Assembly: GCA_024919175.1 (NCBI GenBank)
Contig: CP103804.1
Location: 4,092,001 to 4,156,000, forward strand
Direction of reading: 5' to 3'
Length of the DNA: 64,000 nt
DNA from: Clostridioides difficile
Lineage (GTDB): Bacteria; Bacillota; Clostridia; Peptostreptococcales; Peptostreptococcaceae
A model generated the notes under the pieces. That model was given only the letters and a program-made list of their open reading frames with translations. It had not been told where the DNA came from and ran no database searches. Position numbers and translations under genes: made by a program. Shown here piece after piece: positions 8,115 through 17,129 of the stretch; the stretch's first letter is position 1, and every line of letters begins with the position of its first letter.

Positions 8115-9656
8115 ATGAATGATAACGTAGTTAAAAAGAAGAACTTTTTTGACAGAACATTAAACCGAATAGAAATTGTTGGTAATAAACTACCAGACCC
8201 AGTTACAATATTTTTAGGACTATGTGTACTTTTGCTTATACTATCTAGTATAGTTGGTTCTATGGGTATATCAGTAGTTCATCCTGGTACTGGTGAAACT
8301 ATAACTGCTGTAAATTTATTAACGGTAGAACAACTTCAGATTTTATTAGGCAATATTGTTAGTAATTTTCAAGGCTTTGCACCTTTAGGTCTAGTTTTAG
8401 TTACTATGATAGGTGCTGGTGTTTGTGATAAAACTGGGCTTATGACAGCAACAATAAAAGCATCAGTAAGCAAGATTCCTGAAACAAAAGTAACTCTTGT
8501 TGTAATGACTATAGGTATGCTTGCAAATATTGCATCAGATGCAGGTACAATACTATTCCCACCATTGGCTGCACTTGTATATCTTGGTGTTGGAAGACAT
8601 CCACTTATAGGTTTATTTTCTGGATATGCCGCAGTCTGTCTAGGATTTGCAGCAAACATCATGATAAGTGTTAACGACATACTTGCTGCAAGTTTTACAG
8701 TTCCAGCAGCTCAGATGATTGACTCTGGATTTGAAGCTAATGCAACAATGAACTTATTTTTTATGATAGCATCAACTTTTGTATTAATATTATTGGCAAC
8801 TTGGGTAACAGAAAAAATTGTAGCTCCTAGATTTGGTAAATATGAAGGAAGTGCAGAGCTAGATGTTGATGGTAGTCTTAGTGATTTAGAAAAAAAAGGA
8901 CTTAAAAAAGCTTGTATAAGTATATTAATATATGCAGCAATTATAATAGCACTTAGTGTAATTGGTCAAAAACCCTTCTTAGCAGACCCAGAAACAGGAG
9001 ATTTATTATCAAATAATGCTCCTCTTATGAAAGGTATGGTACCTATAATAGCTCTAGCCTTTTTTATACCTGGTGTTGTATATGGAAAAACTATAGGTAA
9101 AATAAAAAAGGATAAAGATGTTGTCTCTATAATGGCAGGTGCAATGAGTGATATGGGCGGATATATAATACTAGCATTTGCTGCTTCACAGTTCTTGCAA
9201 TTATTTACAAATAGTAATTTAGGTCTGATACTAGCTGTAAAAGGTGGAGAGTTTTTAAAATCAGCAGGTATAAATGGACCTTTATTATTGATAGGATTTA
9301 TTATATTATCATGCTTTATAAATTTATTTATAGGAAGTGCATCTGCAAAGTGGGCTATACTTGCACCAATATTCGTACCAATGTTTATGATGGTTGGATA
9401 CAATCCAGCACTTACACAAATGGCTTATCGTATAGGTGACTGTATAACAAATCCACTTAGCCCATTATTCCCATACTTCCCTATTATACTCGCATTTACA
9501 AGAAAGTATGATAAGGATGCAGGTATGGGTACTGTAATAGCTAATATGATACCATACTCTATATCATTTTTGATAGTATGGACTATACTATTGATACTAT
9601 TTATGGTGTTTAATATTCCATTAGGACCTGGAATATTCCCTTCTTATAGTATGTAA
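8115..9656 (+). CDS. abgT: AbgT family transporter
   Basis: A 513-residue membrane protein with about 12 hydrophobic helices. The N-terminus (FFDRTLNRIEIVGNKLPDPVTIFLGL) and the loop ASDAGTILFPPLAALVYLGVGRHPLIGL match the AbgT family, first described for uptake of p-aminobenzoyl-glutamate and later linked to sulfonamide export. Strong ribosome site AGGGAGGA. It precedes a PepT-like peptidase by 35 bases, so it probably imports a small peptide or amide for that enzyme. The substrate is not known from sequence. Confidence 0.9.
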   Translation: MNDNVVKKKNFFDRTLNRIEIVGNKLPDPVTIFLGLCVLLLILSSIVGSMGISVVHPGTGETITAVNLLTVEQLQILLGNIVSNFQGFAPLGLVLVTMIGAGVCDKTGLMTATIKASVSKIPETKVTLVVMTIGMLANIASDAGTILFPPLAALVYLGVGRHPLIGLFSGYAAVCLGFAANIMISVNDILAASFTVPAAQMIDSGFEANATMNLFFMIASTFVLILLATWVTEKIVAPRFGKYEGSAELDVDGSLSDLEKKGLKKACISILIYAAIIIALSVIGQKPFLADPETGDLLSNNAPLMKGMVPIIALAFFIPGVVYGKTIGKIKKDKDVVSIMAGAMSDMGGYIILAFAASQFLQLFTNSNLGLILAVKGGEFLKSAGINGPLLLIGFIILSCFINLFIGSASAKWAILAPIFVPMFMMVGYNPALTQMAYRIGDCITNPLSPLFPYFPIILAFTRKYDKDAGMGTVIANMIPYSISFLIVWTILLILFMVFNIPLGPGIFPSYSM

Positions 9657-9691
9657 TTTATTTAATTTTTTTCTAAAAGGAGAAATGATTT

Positions 9692-10798
9692 ATGTTAAGT
9701 AAAAATAGACTTGTAGATAATTTTATGGATATGGTTAGAATCGACAGTCCATCTAATCAAGAATTAGAAATGTCTAAGTGGATAGTGAACTACCTAAAAG
9801 AAAGAAATATAGACGCTATTATAGATGATGCTGGTGAAAAATATGGTGGTAATACAGGAAATGTCATCGCATATATAAAAGGTGAAGAAGGAAGTAGACC
9901 TCTTTGTTTATGTGCTCATATGGACCAAGTTCAACCTTGTTTAGGTGTAAATCCAATACTAGATGGTAATGTAGTTAGAAGTGATGGAACTACCACACTT
10001 GGTGCAGATGACAAAGCTGGTATAGCCGCTATCCTTGAAGCTCTAGAACATGTTATTACAGAAAAAATACCACATAGAGATATATATCTATGCTTTACAA
10101 TCTGTGAAGAAGCTGGCATGCATGGTGTTAAAAACTTTAATCCTGATAACTTACCTTGCAAAGATATGGTGATTTTAGATTCTGGTGGAGCTATTGGCTC
10201 AATAGCATATAAGGCTCCTGCACAGGAATCTATAAAAATCTCTTTTTATGGTAAAAAAGCACATGCAGGTATAGAACCTGAAAAAGGTATAAATGCTATA
10301 TTGGTTGCTTCTCATGCAATAAGTAATATGCATATAGGTAGAATAGATTCTCTGACAACTTCAAACATAGGTAAAATAGAAGGCGGTGGAGCTACAAATA
10401 TAGTAACTGATGAAGTTACATTGACTGCTGAAATCAGGTCTCATGTCCCTGAGACTTTAGAATATGAACTTAATTATATGGAAAAATGTTGTTCAGATGC
10501 TGCATCTAAATTTAATACCACTTACACTTTTGAACATAATATGTCTTATCCAAGTTTTGAACTTAGTAGAGACAGTCATGTTTTTAAATTAAGTGAAGAG
10601 GCAATAAGACAAGTTGGCGTTGTTCCAAATCCAATGGTAATTGGTGGTGGTAGTGATGCAAATATACTAGCTAATCTTGGATATAACTGCGCTATATTAA
10701 GTTTAGGGATGTATGATGTACACACAGTTAATGAATATGTAAATATAGATGAATTATATGATACTGCTAAAATAGTTTATCATATGATTAAGTTATAA
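9692..10798 (+). CDS. PepT-like M20 family metallopeptidase
   Basis: A 368-residue peptidase T/YqjE-like M20 enzyme. First metal site: LCAHMDQVQP (HxD). Bridging aspartate and lysine: TTTLGADDKAGIAAILEAL. Catalytic glutamates: FTICEEAGMHGVKNF. Dimer domain: KKAHAGIEPEKGINAI. Final histidine: MYDVHTVNEYV. Ribosome site AAAAGGAGAA. It is the second gene of the abgT-type operon and probably hydrolyses the imported peptide in the cytosol. The last codons are the first of three imperfect 47/48-base units that continue downstream. Confidence 0.9.
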   Translation: MLSKNRLVDNFMDMVRIDSPSNQELEMSKWIVNYLKERNIDAIIDDAGEKYGGNTGNVIAYIKGEEGSRPLCLCAHMDQVQPCLGVNPILDGNVVRSDGTTTLGADDKAGIAAILEALEHVITEKIPHRDIYLCFTICEEAGMHGVKNFNPDNLPCKDMVILDSGGAIGSIAYKAPAQESIKISFYGKKAHAGIEPEKGINAILVASHAISNMHIGRIDSLTTSNIGKIEGGGATNIVTDEVTLTAEIRSHVPETLEYELNYMEKCCSDAASKFNTTYTFEHNMSYPSFELSRDSHVFKLSEEAIRQVGVVPNPMVIGGGSDANILANLGYNCAILSLGMYDVHTVNEYVNIDELYDTAKIVYHMIKL

Positions 10799-10890
10799 TT
10801 ATTATATAATCTTCTAAATTAGTGCATCATATGGTTAGATTATAGATATTAGATTCTACTTCTGAATCAGTCTCTCATATGATTAAGTTA
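10780..10890. repeat. Degenerate ~47-bp tandem triplication at a gene end
   Basis: TCATATGATTAAGTTA at 10780 covers the last codons of the peptidase gene. It returns as TCATATGGTTAGATTA at 10827 and exactly at 10875. Spacing is 47 and 48 bases, and the intervening sequences of units 1 and 2 also resemble each other (TTATA..TATTA..AT..CTTCT). It looks like an old slippage duplication. Confidence 0.5.
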
Positions 10891-10983
10891 AATAATAAAT
10901 TGTAAGAAATCAATGATAAATTAGAGTGCTATAACTTATATAAATACATCTATACAATAATTGCTCTTTAGATTTCACAATTA

Positions 10984-11047
10984 AAAACCTATGTATTTTC
11001 AACTCTATAAGAACTATCTTAAAAAGTTGATTTACATAGGTTTTAGT
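10984..11047. terminator. Bidirectional terminator between convergent genes
   Basis: Outer stem AAAACCTATGTA/TACATAGGTTTT (10984-10995 and 11033-11044) with an inner TCAACT/AGTTGA stem. It serves the peptidase gene (+) and the regulator gene (-). Confidence 0.75.
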
Positions 11048-11084
11048 ATTTTATATTACACTTCATACAATCGTATATAATATT

Positions 11085-12371
11085 TTAAAACAATATCTCA
11101 GTAATATTCTTTGGTCTACCTCCACCAATACTAGTTTCTTTAGCACATATTCTACCTAAATCTGCACTTACTATTTTATTCAGTATACGCCTTGCACTTC
11201 TTTCGCTTACATTTAGATATTCTGCCAATTCTTTTGAGTCATAAATCTTGCTTTTTCTATTTTCACTTATAGCTATAATTTTTGCTACTGATTCACAACT
11301 CATCCCAGTTTTTTTAGATATTTCTATTACTTTCTCATCAGCCAATACTAGGGAATAATTTAATTCATTTTCTGAAGCTAAAGGACCTCTTATATTTTCA
11401 TCTTCATCCACTAAATATATACCAATGTCTTTTGAGTCTATTGAATGTCTTAATGCTTTATGTGCATTATTTTCAGCTTGATATGCAGTTACCCCAGTAC
11501 CAATCCCTATACTAAGAGAAAATCCCATATCTTTTATATCTCTTTTTAACTTAAATAATTTATCATAATTGTACTCATTATCAGCTACACCTTTATGAAC
11601 GAATACTACATAATCATTTCTTCCAAACGAAAATAAAGAACCTTGAATACTTCTTGCATAGTTTACTACAAGCTTATCCATATCTGATTTTTTTATCATA
11701 TCAGAATAATAGTTTTCTATCTTCTCTTTATAATCTATTAAACTCAATATTTCTACTGCAATTTGAGAAAACCTAGCCTTACTTAGAGCATATTCACTCT
11801 TTACTTTCTCATAACTCTCTTTGATTAGTTGTATAGTTGCTTGTAGGCGAAATACAGGATAACCTTTCTCCTTTAACTCATTGTACACTGCTCCAAAACC
11901 AGTTATCATTAGCTCAGTCTTATTTTCCTCGAACAACTGTATATGCCATTTTGCAAGTTCAGATTCTCCTATTTCTACAGAAAATGGTCTACAGAATATA
12001 CTTGTAGCTTCAATATCAAACTCTTTAAGTGCATCTTCCACAACATATCTATCAACTACATCTATACTAAATTTATCTAGCTTTATATTTGAGCTCTTTA
12101 TTGCCCAAAATGCTTTCATTATACTTGTCCCACTTCTAGGAACAAATGAATGTGGTTTAGTTATTTCATGTTTAGATTTTATAAACTCATATACCCCACA
12201 TCCTGTAAATATAATGGCATCACATTCATCTTCACACTTCGAAATAACTTCTACTGTATCAACTACTTTTTCTCTTACATATATTTTAGTTTCTAAATTG
12301 CTATCTATCTGTTTTAAGTCTTCCTTTATCTTAAATCCAGAGTCCGAAGGACCTATAATACCCACTATCAT
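11085..12371 (-). CDS. PrpR/CdaR-like transcriptional regulator
   Basis: A 428-residue protein. Residues 1-180 have a Rossmann-like receptor fold (MIVGIIGPSDSGFKI; ECDAIIFTGCGVYEFI), similar to the PrpR N-terminal sensor type. Residues ~225-335 look like a degenerate nucleotide-cyclase/CdaR-type domain (YDKLFKLKRDIKDMGFSLSIGIGTG) with no GGDEF loop. The last ~70 residues form a winged helix (KELAEYLNVSERSARRILNKIVSADLG). It is convergent with the abgT-type operon and is the nearest candidate regulator for it. Site GGAGC, 7 bases before ATG. Domain assignments are by eye. Confidence 0.65.
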   Translation of the reverse strand: MIVGIIGPSDSGFKIKEDLKQIDSNLETKIYVREKVVDTVEVISKCEDECDAIIFTGCGVYEFIKSKHEITKPHSFVPRSGTSIMKAFWAIKSSNIKLDKFSIDVVDRYVVEDALKEFDIEATSIFCRPFSVEIGESELAKWHIQLFEENKTELMITGFGAVYNELKEKGYPVFRLQATIQLIKESYEKVKSEYALSKARFSQIAVEILSLIDYKEKIENYYSDMIKKSDMDKLVVNYARSIQGSLFSFGRNDYVVFVHKGVADNEYNYDKLFKLKRDIKDMGFSLSIGIGTGVTAYQAENNAHKALRHSIDSKDIGIYLVDEDENIRGPLASENELNYSLVLADEKVIEISKKTGMSCESVAKIIAISENRKSKIYDSKELAEYLNVSERSARRILNKIVSADLGRICAKETSIGGGRPKNITEILF

Positions 12372-12535
12372 AAACTTCGCTCCTAATTCATCAATATTGT
12401 ACTTACTAAAAAAATTATATTGTCATTGCTTTTTATTTTTTATTCAATTTATTATCTCACATTCTATATTTATGGTAAAGAGCTTCTATACAAGCGTCCA
12501 TATGAATATATTATATTTAAATAAATCATAGTATT

Positions 12536-15500
12536 TTAAGTAGTTATTAGTTTACTATCTTCATGATTATAAAGTAAACTTTCAAAATCTCTACTTGGAA
12601 TAGGCTTACAATAGTAATATCCTTGAATTACCACACAATTCAAACTAGCCAAGAACTCTGCTTGCTCTTTTGTTTCTACACCTTCTGCAACTACATCCAT
12701 ATTTAGGTCCTTAGCCATAGCTATGGTATGCTTCAAAACAATTTTTTCTCTTTCTGTAATTTCTTTTTCATTAAAGAATCCACAATCTATCTTCAATGTG
12801 TCAATATTTATATTTTTTAGCATATTTAATGAAGAGTATGCTGAACCAAAGTCATCCATATTTAAAATAATACCATCTGTTCTAAGCTCTGCTATTACCT
12901 TGGCAAATAACTTTATGTTTTTAATGAATAAGCTTTCTGTAAGCTCTAATTCCAAAAGTGATTTTGGTATGTTATATTTATTCATTAAACCTAATACAAT
13001 ATATCTAAATTTAGGATTATACAAATGTAGTCTTGATACATTTACGGAAATAGGTACTGGCTTTTGACCTAAGTCTATCCATTTTCTAATCAAAGCACAT
13101 ACTTGCTCCCATATATACATATCTAGTTTAATGATAAACCCATTCTTCTCAAATAGTGATATAAATTTATTTGGAGGTATTATGCCTTTTTCTGGATGTA
13201 TCCATCTAACTAAAGCTTCTGCCCCTACAATTTTATTTACTTCAAGATTATATTTAGGTTGTAAGTATACATGAAATTGTCCATTTTCCAATGCATATTC
13301 CATTTCTCTTTCCATCTGTTTTTCTTCAATTGCATCATTTCTCATAGCTTCATCATAAAACATATGATGATTTATGCTTTGCTTCTTTACATTTTTATGA
13401 GCATATCCTGCCATCTCACAGGCATTTGTAACTGATATATTATTATCCAAAATCCTATAAATTCCAAAACATGGTATTAACATATATTCAAATTGCTTTA
13501 TACTTAAATTCTTTGTAATTTTATAAATTAATTTATCTACATCTTTATCATGATAGCACTCAAAAAAGATGCAAAATACATCTGCATACATACGGCAGCA
13601 AATTCCCTTAGAAGCAATATTTTTTTTAATCAATTCTGCAATATATATTAATGCTCTGTCTCCCTCTTGAATACCATAAATATCATTAATTACCTTAAAC
13701 TTATCTATATCCATCATTATAGCAACATAGTGTTTATCAGGATGTTTTTTTAGCAATAAATTTGCTTGGTGACAAAAGCCTTCGTAATTATATAGCCCTG
13801 TCAATATATCTCTTTGTCTTTTACGTATTTGCATAATATGGTCTATATTTTTAATAGAAAGCAAAATATGCGTCTGCTTTTCACCAAATTTATTTTTACT
13901 GATAGCATTTAGGATAAACATTGATGCCCAATAGTACCTTTTATCCTCTCCTAAGCATCTACACTCAAAACTCAACTTTAAATCCTCTTGCTTGTTATTT
14001 GCTGAATCACCAAGAAACTTTGAATAAATATTAGAGTAAAATATAGTTCTATCATCAGGATGAATTATATAATTTCTAATGTATAAAAAGGTTTTTTGTA
14101 TATTCTCTTTTACAGAAATCTTAAAAATATTGTTTTCTGATTGATAGATTGGAGTAATTAAATTTTTCTCTAAGCAAATATCTAGGATTATATCATATGT
14201 ATTATAAACTAATGTTTCATAAGTTTTAGAATATCCATCAATTGTTATACTGTCAAAAGGTTCTTCTGTCTCTAAATTTTTATGTGTAGATAAAATTCTT
14301 TTTTCTGAAGCATTTAAATTCTTTATCTCCTCTACCTTATTGGTCTTTAGCTTATTTTTTTCATAATATCTTTGCTTATCTTGATACATTCTCTCATCAG
14401 CAATTTTAGTCATACTATGTATATTTATACTATTCTCACTCCAAATGCTTCCTATTGCTACACTATATACCCTAGTATCTTTAAACTCTTCACTTAACCA
14501 TGTAACCTTTTCTTCAAATAGTTGTTTTGAAATTTCCTCACATAATACAACAAACTCATCTCCACCAATACGATAAATATTATAGGAATGAAAGTATTTT
14601 TTTATAATTACACAGGTTGATACAATGGCAGAGTCGCCACTAGCATGTCCAAAATTATCATTAATATCTTTTAATCCATTTATATCTATAAATACAACAC
14701 CTATAGATTTAGCTTTATTGCTGTGAAAATTATCTATGTATTTAATATATTTATTTCTATTGTAAACCCCAGTCAAAAAATCATAATAACTCATATGATT
14801 CAATTTATTTTCTACTTCTCTCTTTTTCATTTCATTCAATAAAAAATAAGATAGAGAAGTCAAAAGAGATGTATCTTTAACAGCTCTATGTGGATTGTCA
14901 ACTCCAATAAATCCAATGATTTTATCATCTTGCTTCAGTGAAGATGCTAGCAAACTTTCAATATTTTGAGGTTTTAAAATTTCATACTCCATTGGTTGTG
15001 TTTCTTTTACATTTTCTATATTATCTAATATTATAAAACCTTTTTCATGAAATAATGAAAACCAATTTTTTAATGTTTCAACATCAATATCTTCAAGTAA
15101 CTGTTTTTGTGCCTCAATACCTTGATTACACCATTCATATGTATTAGTTATCTTTTTCCCATCTGCTGACACTTCAAAAACATATGCTCTATCAGCTTTA
15201 TGAAATTCCCCAATACTGCTTAATACAAGATTTATAGCATTCGAAAAATTAGTTTCTGTTATAAGATATTTAATACATCCAACTAATAATTCTTTTATTT
15301 CTAATTTTTCTTCTAGCGACTTACTTATATTTTCCTTATCAGTAATATCAAGAGCTATTTCTAATCGTGCAGTTTTATCTTCCCACTTAATTAATTTATC
15401 TTTTAATATGAAATGTCTGTCTATTCCAGTATTTGTATTTTCCCATATGTAATATTCATCTTCTTTCAAAAAAGAGTTAGTACAAAATTCACAAGGAGAA

Positions 15501-15658
15501 TTTCTTCCTTGTAATGCTTCATAACATTTTCTATTAGAAATATCATCAAGCCCTAACATCTTTTTCCCATTTTTATTAATATATAAAAGTTCATATGTAT
15601 CCAAGGAGGAAACATATATAATTTCATCTAATTCATCTACTAAATTTCTCACACTCAT
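12536..15658 (-). CDS. Dual GGDEF/EAL c-di-GMP enzyme with CxxC-PAS and GAF sensors
   Basis: A 1040-residue cytosolic protein. Domains in order: PAS-like (1-105) with a Cys cluster (CYEALQGRNSPCEFCTNSFL), GAF (~125-275), GGDEF with an intact RIGGDEFVVL loop (~285-440), a second PAS-like segment (~460-615), a degenerate GGDEF with YADVF at the active loop (~620-770), and an EAL domain (~780-1030). The EAL residues are present: EALVRW, ELTESLF, MDDFGSAYSS, KIDCGFF, AEGVET and QGYYYCKP. Both synthesis and hydrolysis of c-di-GMP are therefore possible; which dominates cannot be told. Transcribed alone; site AAAAGGAG. Confidence 0.9.
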   Translation of the reverse strand: MSVRNLVDELDEIIYVSSLDTYELLYINKNGKKMLGLDDISNRKCYEALQGRNSPCEFCTNSFLKEDEYYIWENTNTGIDRHFILKDKLIKWEDKTARLEIALDITDKENISKSLEEKLEIKELLVGCIKYLITETNFSNAINLVLSSIGEFHKADRAYVFEVSADGKKITNTYEWCNQGIEAQKQLLEDIDVETLKNWFSLFHEKGFIILDNIENVKETQPMEYEILKPQNIESLLASSLKQDDKIIGFIGVDNPHRAVKDTSLLTSLSYFLLNEMKKREVENKLNHMSYYDFLTGVYNRNKYIKYIDNFHSNKAKSIGVVFIDINGLKDINDNFGHASGDSAIVSTCVIIKKYFHSYNIYRIGGDEFVVLCEEISKQLFEEKVTWLSEEFKDTRVYSVAIGSIWSENSINIHSMTKIADERMYQDKQRYYEKNKLKTNKVEEIKNLNASEKRILSTHKNLETEEPFDSITIDGYSKTYETLVYNTYDIILDICLEKNLITPIYQSENNIFKISVKENIQKTFLYIRNYIIHPDDRTIFYSNIYSKFLGDSANNKQEDLKLSFECRCLGEDKRYYWASMFILNAISKNKFGEKQTHILLSIKNIDHIMQIRKRQRDILTGLYNYEGFCHQANLLLKKHPDKHYVAIMMDIDKFKVINDIYGIQEGDRALIYIAELIKKNIASKGICCRMYADVFCIFFECYHDKDVDKLIYKITKNLSIKQFEYMLIPCFGIYRILDNNISVTNACEMAGYAHKNVKKQSINHHMFYDEAMRNDAIEEKQMEREMEYALENGQFHVYLQPKYNLEVNKIVGAEALVRWIHPEKGIIPPNKFISLFEKNGFIIKLDMYIWEQVCALIRKWIDLGQKPVPISVNVSRLHLYNPKFRYIVLGLMNKYNIPKSLLELELTESLFIKNIKLFAKVIAELRTDGIILNMDDFGSAYSSLNMLKNINIDTLKIDCGFFNEKEITEREKIVLKHTIAMAKDLNMDVVAEGVETKEQAEFLASLNCVVIQGYYYCKPIPSRDFESLLYNHEDSKLITT

Positions 15659-16298
15659 TTATGTATAACTCCTTTTATCCAATTTTTTTAATTCTTGAAA
15701 CTATGTCAAGTTTTGCTATATCCTTGATGATAATACTGTACTTTTTTATATAAAAAAAAAGAGCACAATAGCATCATATTTTTTGATAAATAGAGCTTAT
15801 CATCATATAACTCATTTAAGCTCTCTAAAACTTAAACTATCATAAATATCCTTTGCTGTACATATTATTTTTTTAATCTTCATATAATTCTTATTATTTT
15901 TACCTTGTCTTAGCTCTAAGCAAGTTTTATATTATAAAAATCATATTTTATACTCATATCTTCATCAAGTACATAATATAAATCTTTACATAGCTATTAA
16001 ATAAATATTTATATTATGAAGAATTAAACTACTTTATTCATTTAAAAAGACATACGTTCTCATTACTATAAAAAAACACATTCTACAATAAACTACAGTG
16101 TTGTTATTATAGTTATATTAATAATATCATAAAGACCATTATAAGAAGATAAAAATATTAACTTTTTTATATTGAAACATATTTCTTAACAAATAAAATA
16201 TTTTATATGTATAAAGTATTTATCAAAAATAAATATCACATTAACTAAAGCTTCAATTTAAAATATATTTTATTTAAATAAAATATATTTTTTGTATT
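15659..16298. other. Non-coding gap, no gene seen
   Basis: About 640 bases of AT-rich sequence upstream of the GGDEF/EAL gene. I looked on the minus strand for the GCACAGGGCAAACC and GACGCAAAGC cores of c-di-GMP-I riboswitches and did not find them. There is no open frame with a ribosome site. Confidence 0.5.
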
Positions 16299-16372
16299 AA
16301 AAATAGCCATACAAATATAACATTAGTAGGCAGCCTTTCCTCCTACTTATTATAAAATACATGGCTATTTAT
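16299..16372 (-). terminator. Two-tier hairpin after the KdpDE-like genes
   Basis: Outer stem AAATAGCCAT/ATGGCTATTT (16301-16310 and 16361-16370) encloses a second stem AGTAGG/CCTACT (16325-16330 and 16342-16347). On the minus strand the outer stem runs into TTTTTAA. It is a terminator, larger than usual. Confidence 0.6.
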
Positions 16373-16424
16373 ATTTAGTTAAAATACTACTAGTTTAGCT
16401 TAACTAATACTTTTAATTTGATAC

Positions 16425-17129
16425 TTATTCATCTGTCATACGATATCCTACTCCAACTTCAGTTAAAATATACTCTGGTTGAGCAGGATTTTTTTCAATT
16501 TTACGTCTTATACTTGCCATAAAAACTCTAAGAGATTGGTTTTCGCTTTCATAGTAATTACCCCAAACCTTATCTATTATAAATTTATGTGTTAAAACTC
16601 TTCCTGAATATTTAGACATTAATTCAACAAGTTTATATTCAATTGGAGTTAAATGTATCTCCTCAGCATTAATAGATACAACATGCTTTTCATAATCTAC
16701 CTTTAGATTTTTAACCTCAAAGGTTGTAGGAACATCACTATTTGTCTTACCTTGTTGAACTTTATTTCTAAGGGCTACACGAACTCTAGCCAAAAGTTCT
16801 GTTACGCTAAAAGGTTTAGTCAAATAATCATCTGCTCCACCATCTAAAGCCTCAACTTTATCTCTCTCGTGCTCTCTTGCTGAAACAACAATTATTTTAT
16901 TATTTTTAGCACAAGCTCTAACTCTACCTATTACCTCAATTCCATCAATATCTGGTAAACCTAAATCTAAAATTATTAAATCTGGGTCAAGAGAATGTAT
17001 AAGTGATATAGCTGTGCCTCCATTGTCAGTTTCTACACATCTATAGTTTTGAGTTTCCAGAGACACTTTTATAAATTTACAAATTGGTCTATCATCTTCT
17101 ACAATTAAAACCAATGGCTTTACTTCCAT
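16425..17129 (-). CDS. KdpE-like OmpR family response regulator
   Basis: A 234-residue response regulator. The receiver domain has the acidic pair in LIVEDDRPICKF, phospho-acceptor aspartate in LIILDLGLPDIDG and lysine in YLTKPFS. The C-terminal winged helix (LTPIEYKLVELMSKYSGRVLTHKFIIDKVWG) is of OmpR type. The sequence is closest in style to KdpE. Its start overlaps the end of the kinase gene by about 10 bases, so the pair is coupled. No kdpFABC genes lie in the window, so the target is unknown. Confidence 0.88.
   Translation of the reverse strand: MEVKPLVLIVEDDRPICKFIKVSLETQNYRCVETDNGGTAISLIHSLDPDLIILDLGLPDIDGIEVIGRVRACAKNNKIIVVSAREHERDKVEALDGGADDYLTKPFSVTELLARVRVALRNKVQQGKTNSDVPTTFEVKNLKVDYEKHVVSINAEEIHLTPIEYKLVELMSKYSGRVLTHKFIIDKVWGNYYESENQSLRVFMASIRRKIEKNPAQPEYILTEVGVGYRMTDE

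Noticed and set aside
15659..16424. c-di-GMP riboswitch upstream of the GGDEF/EAL gene
   Set aside because: The conserved GCACAGGGCAAACC and GACGCAAAGC cores are absent on both strands.
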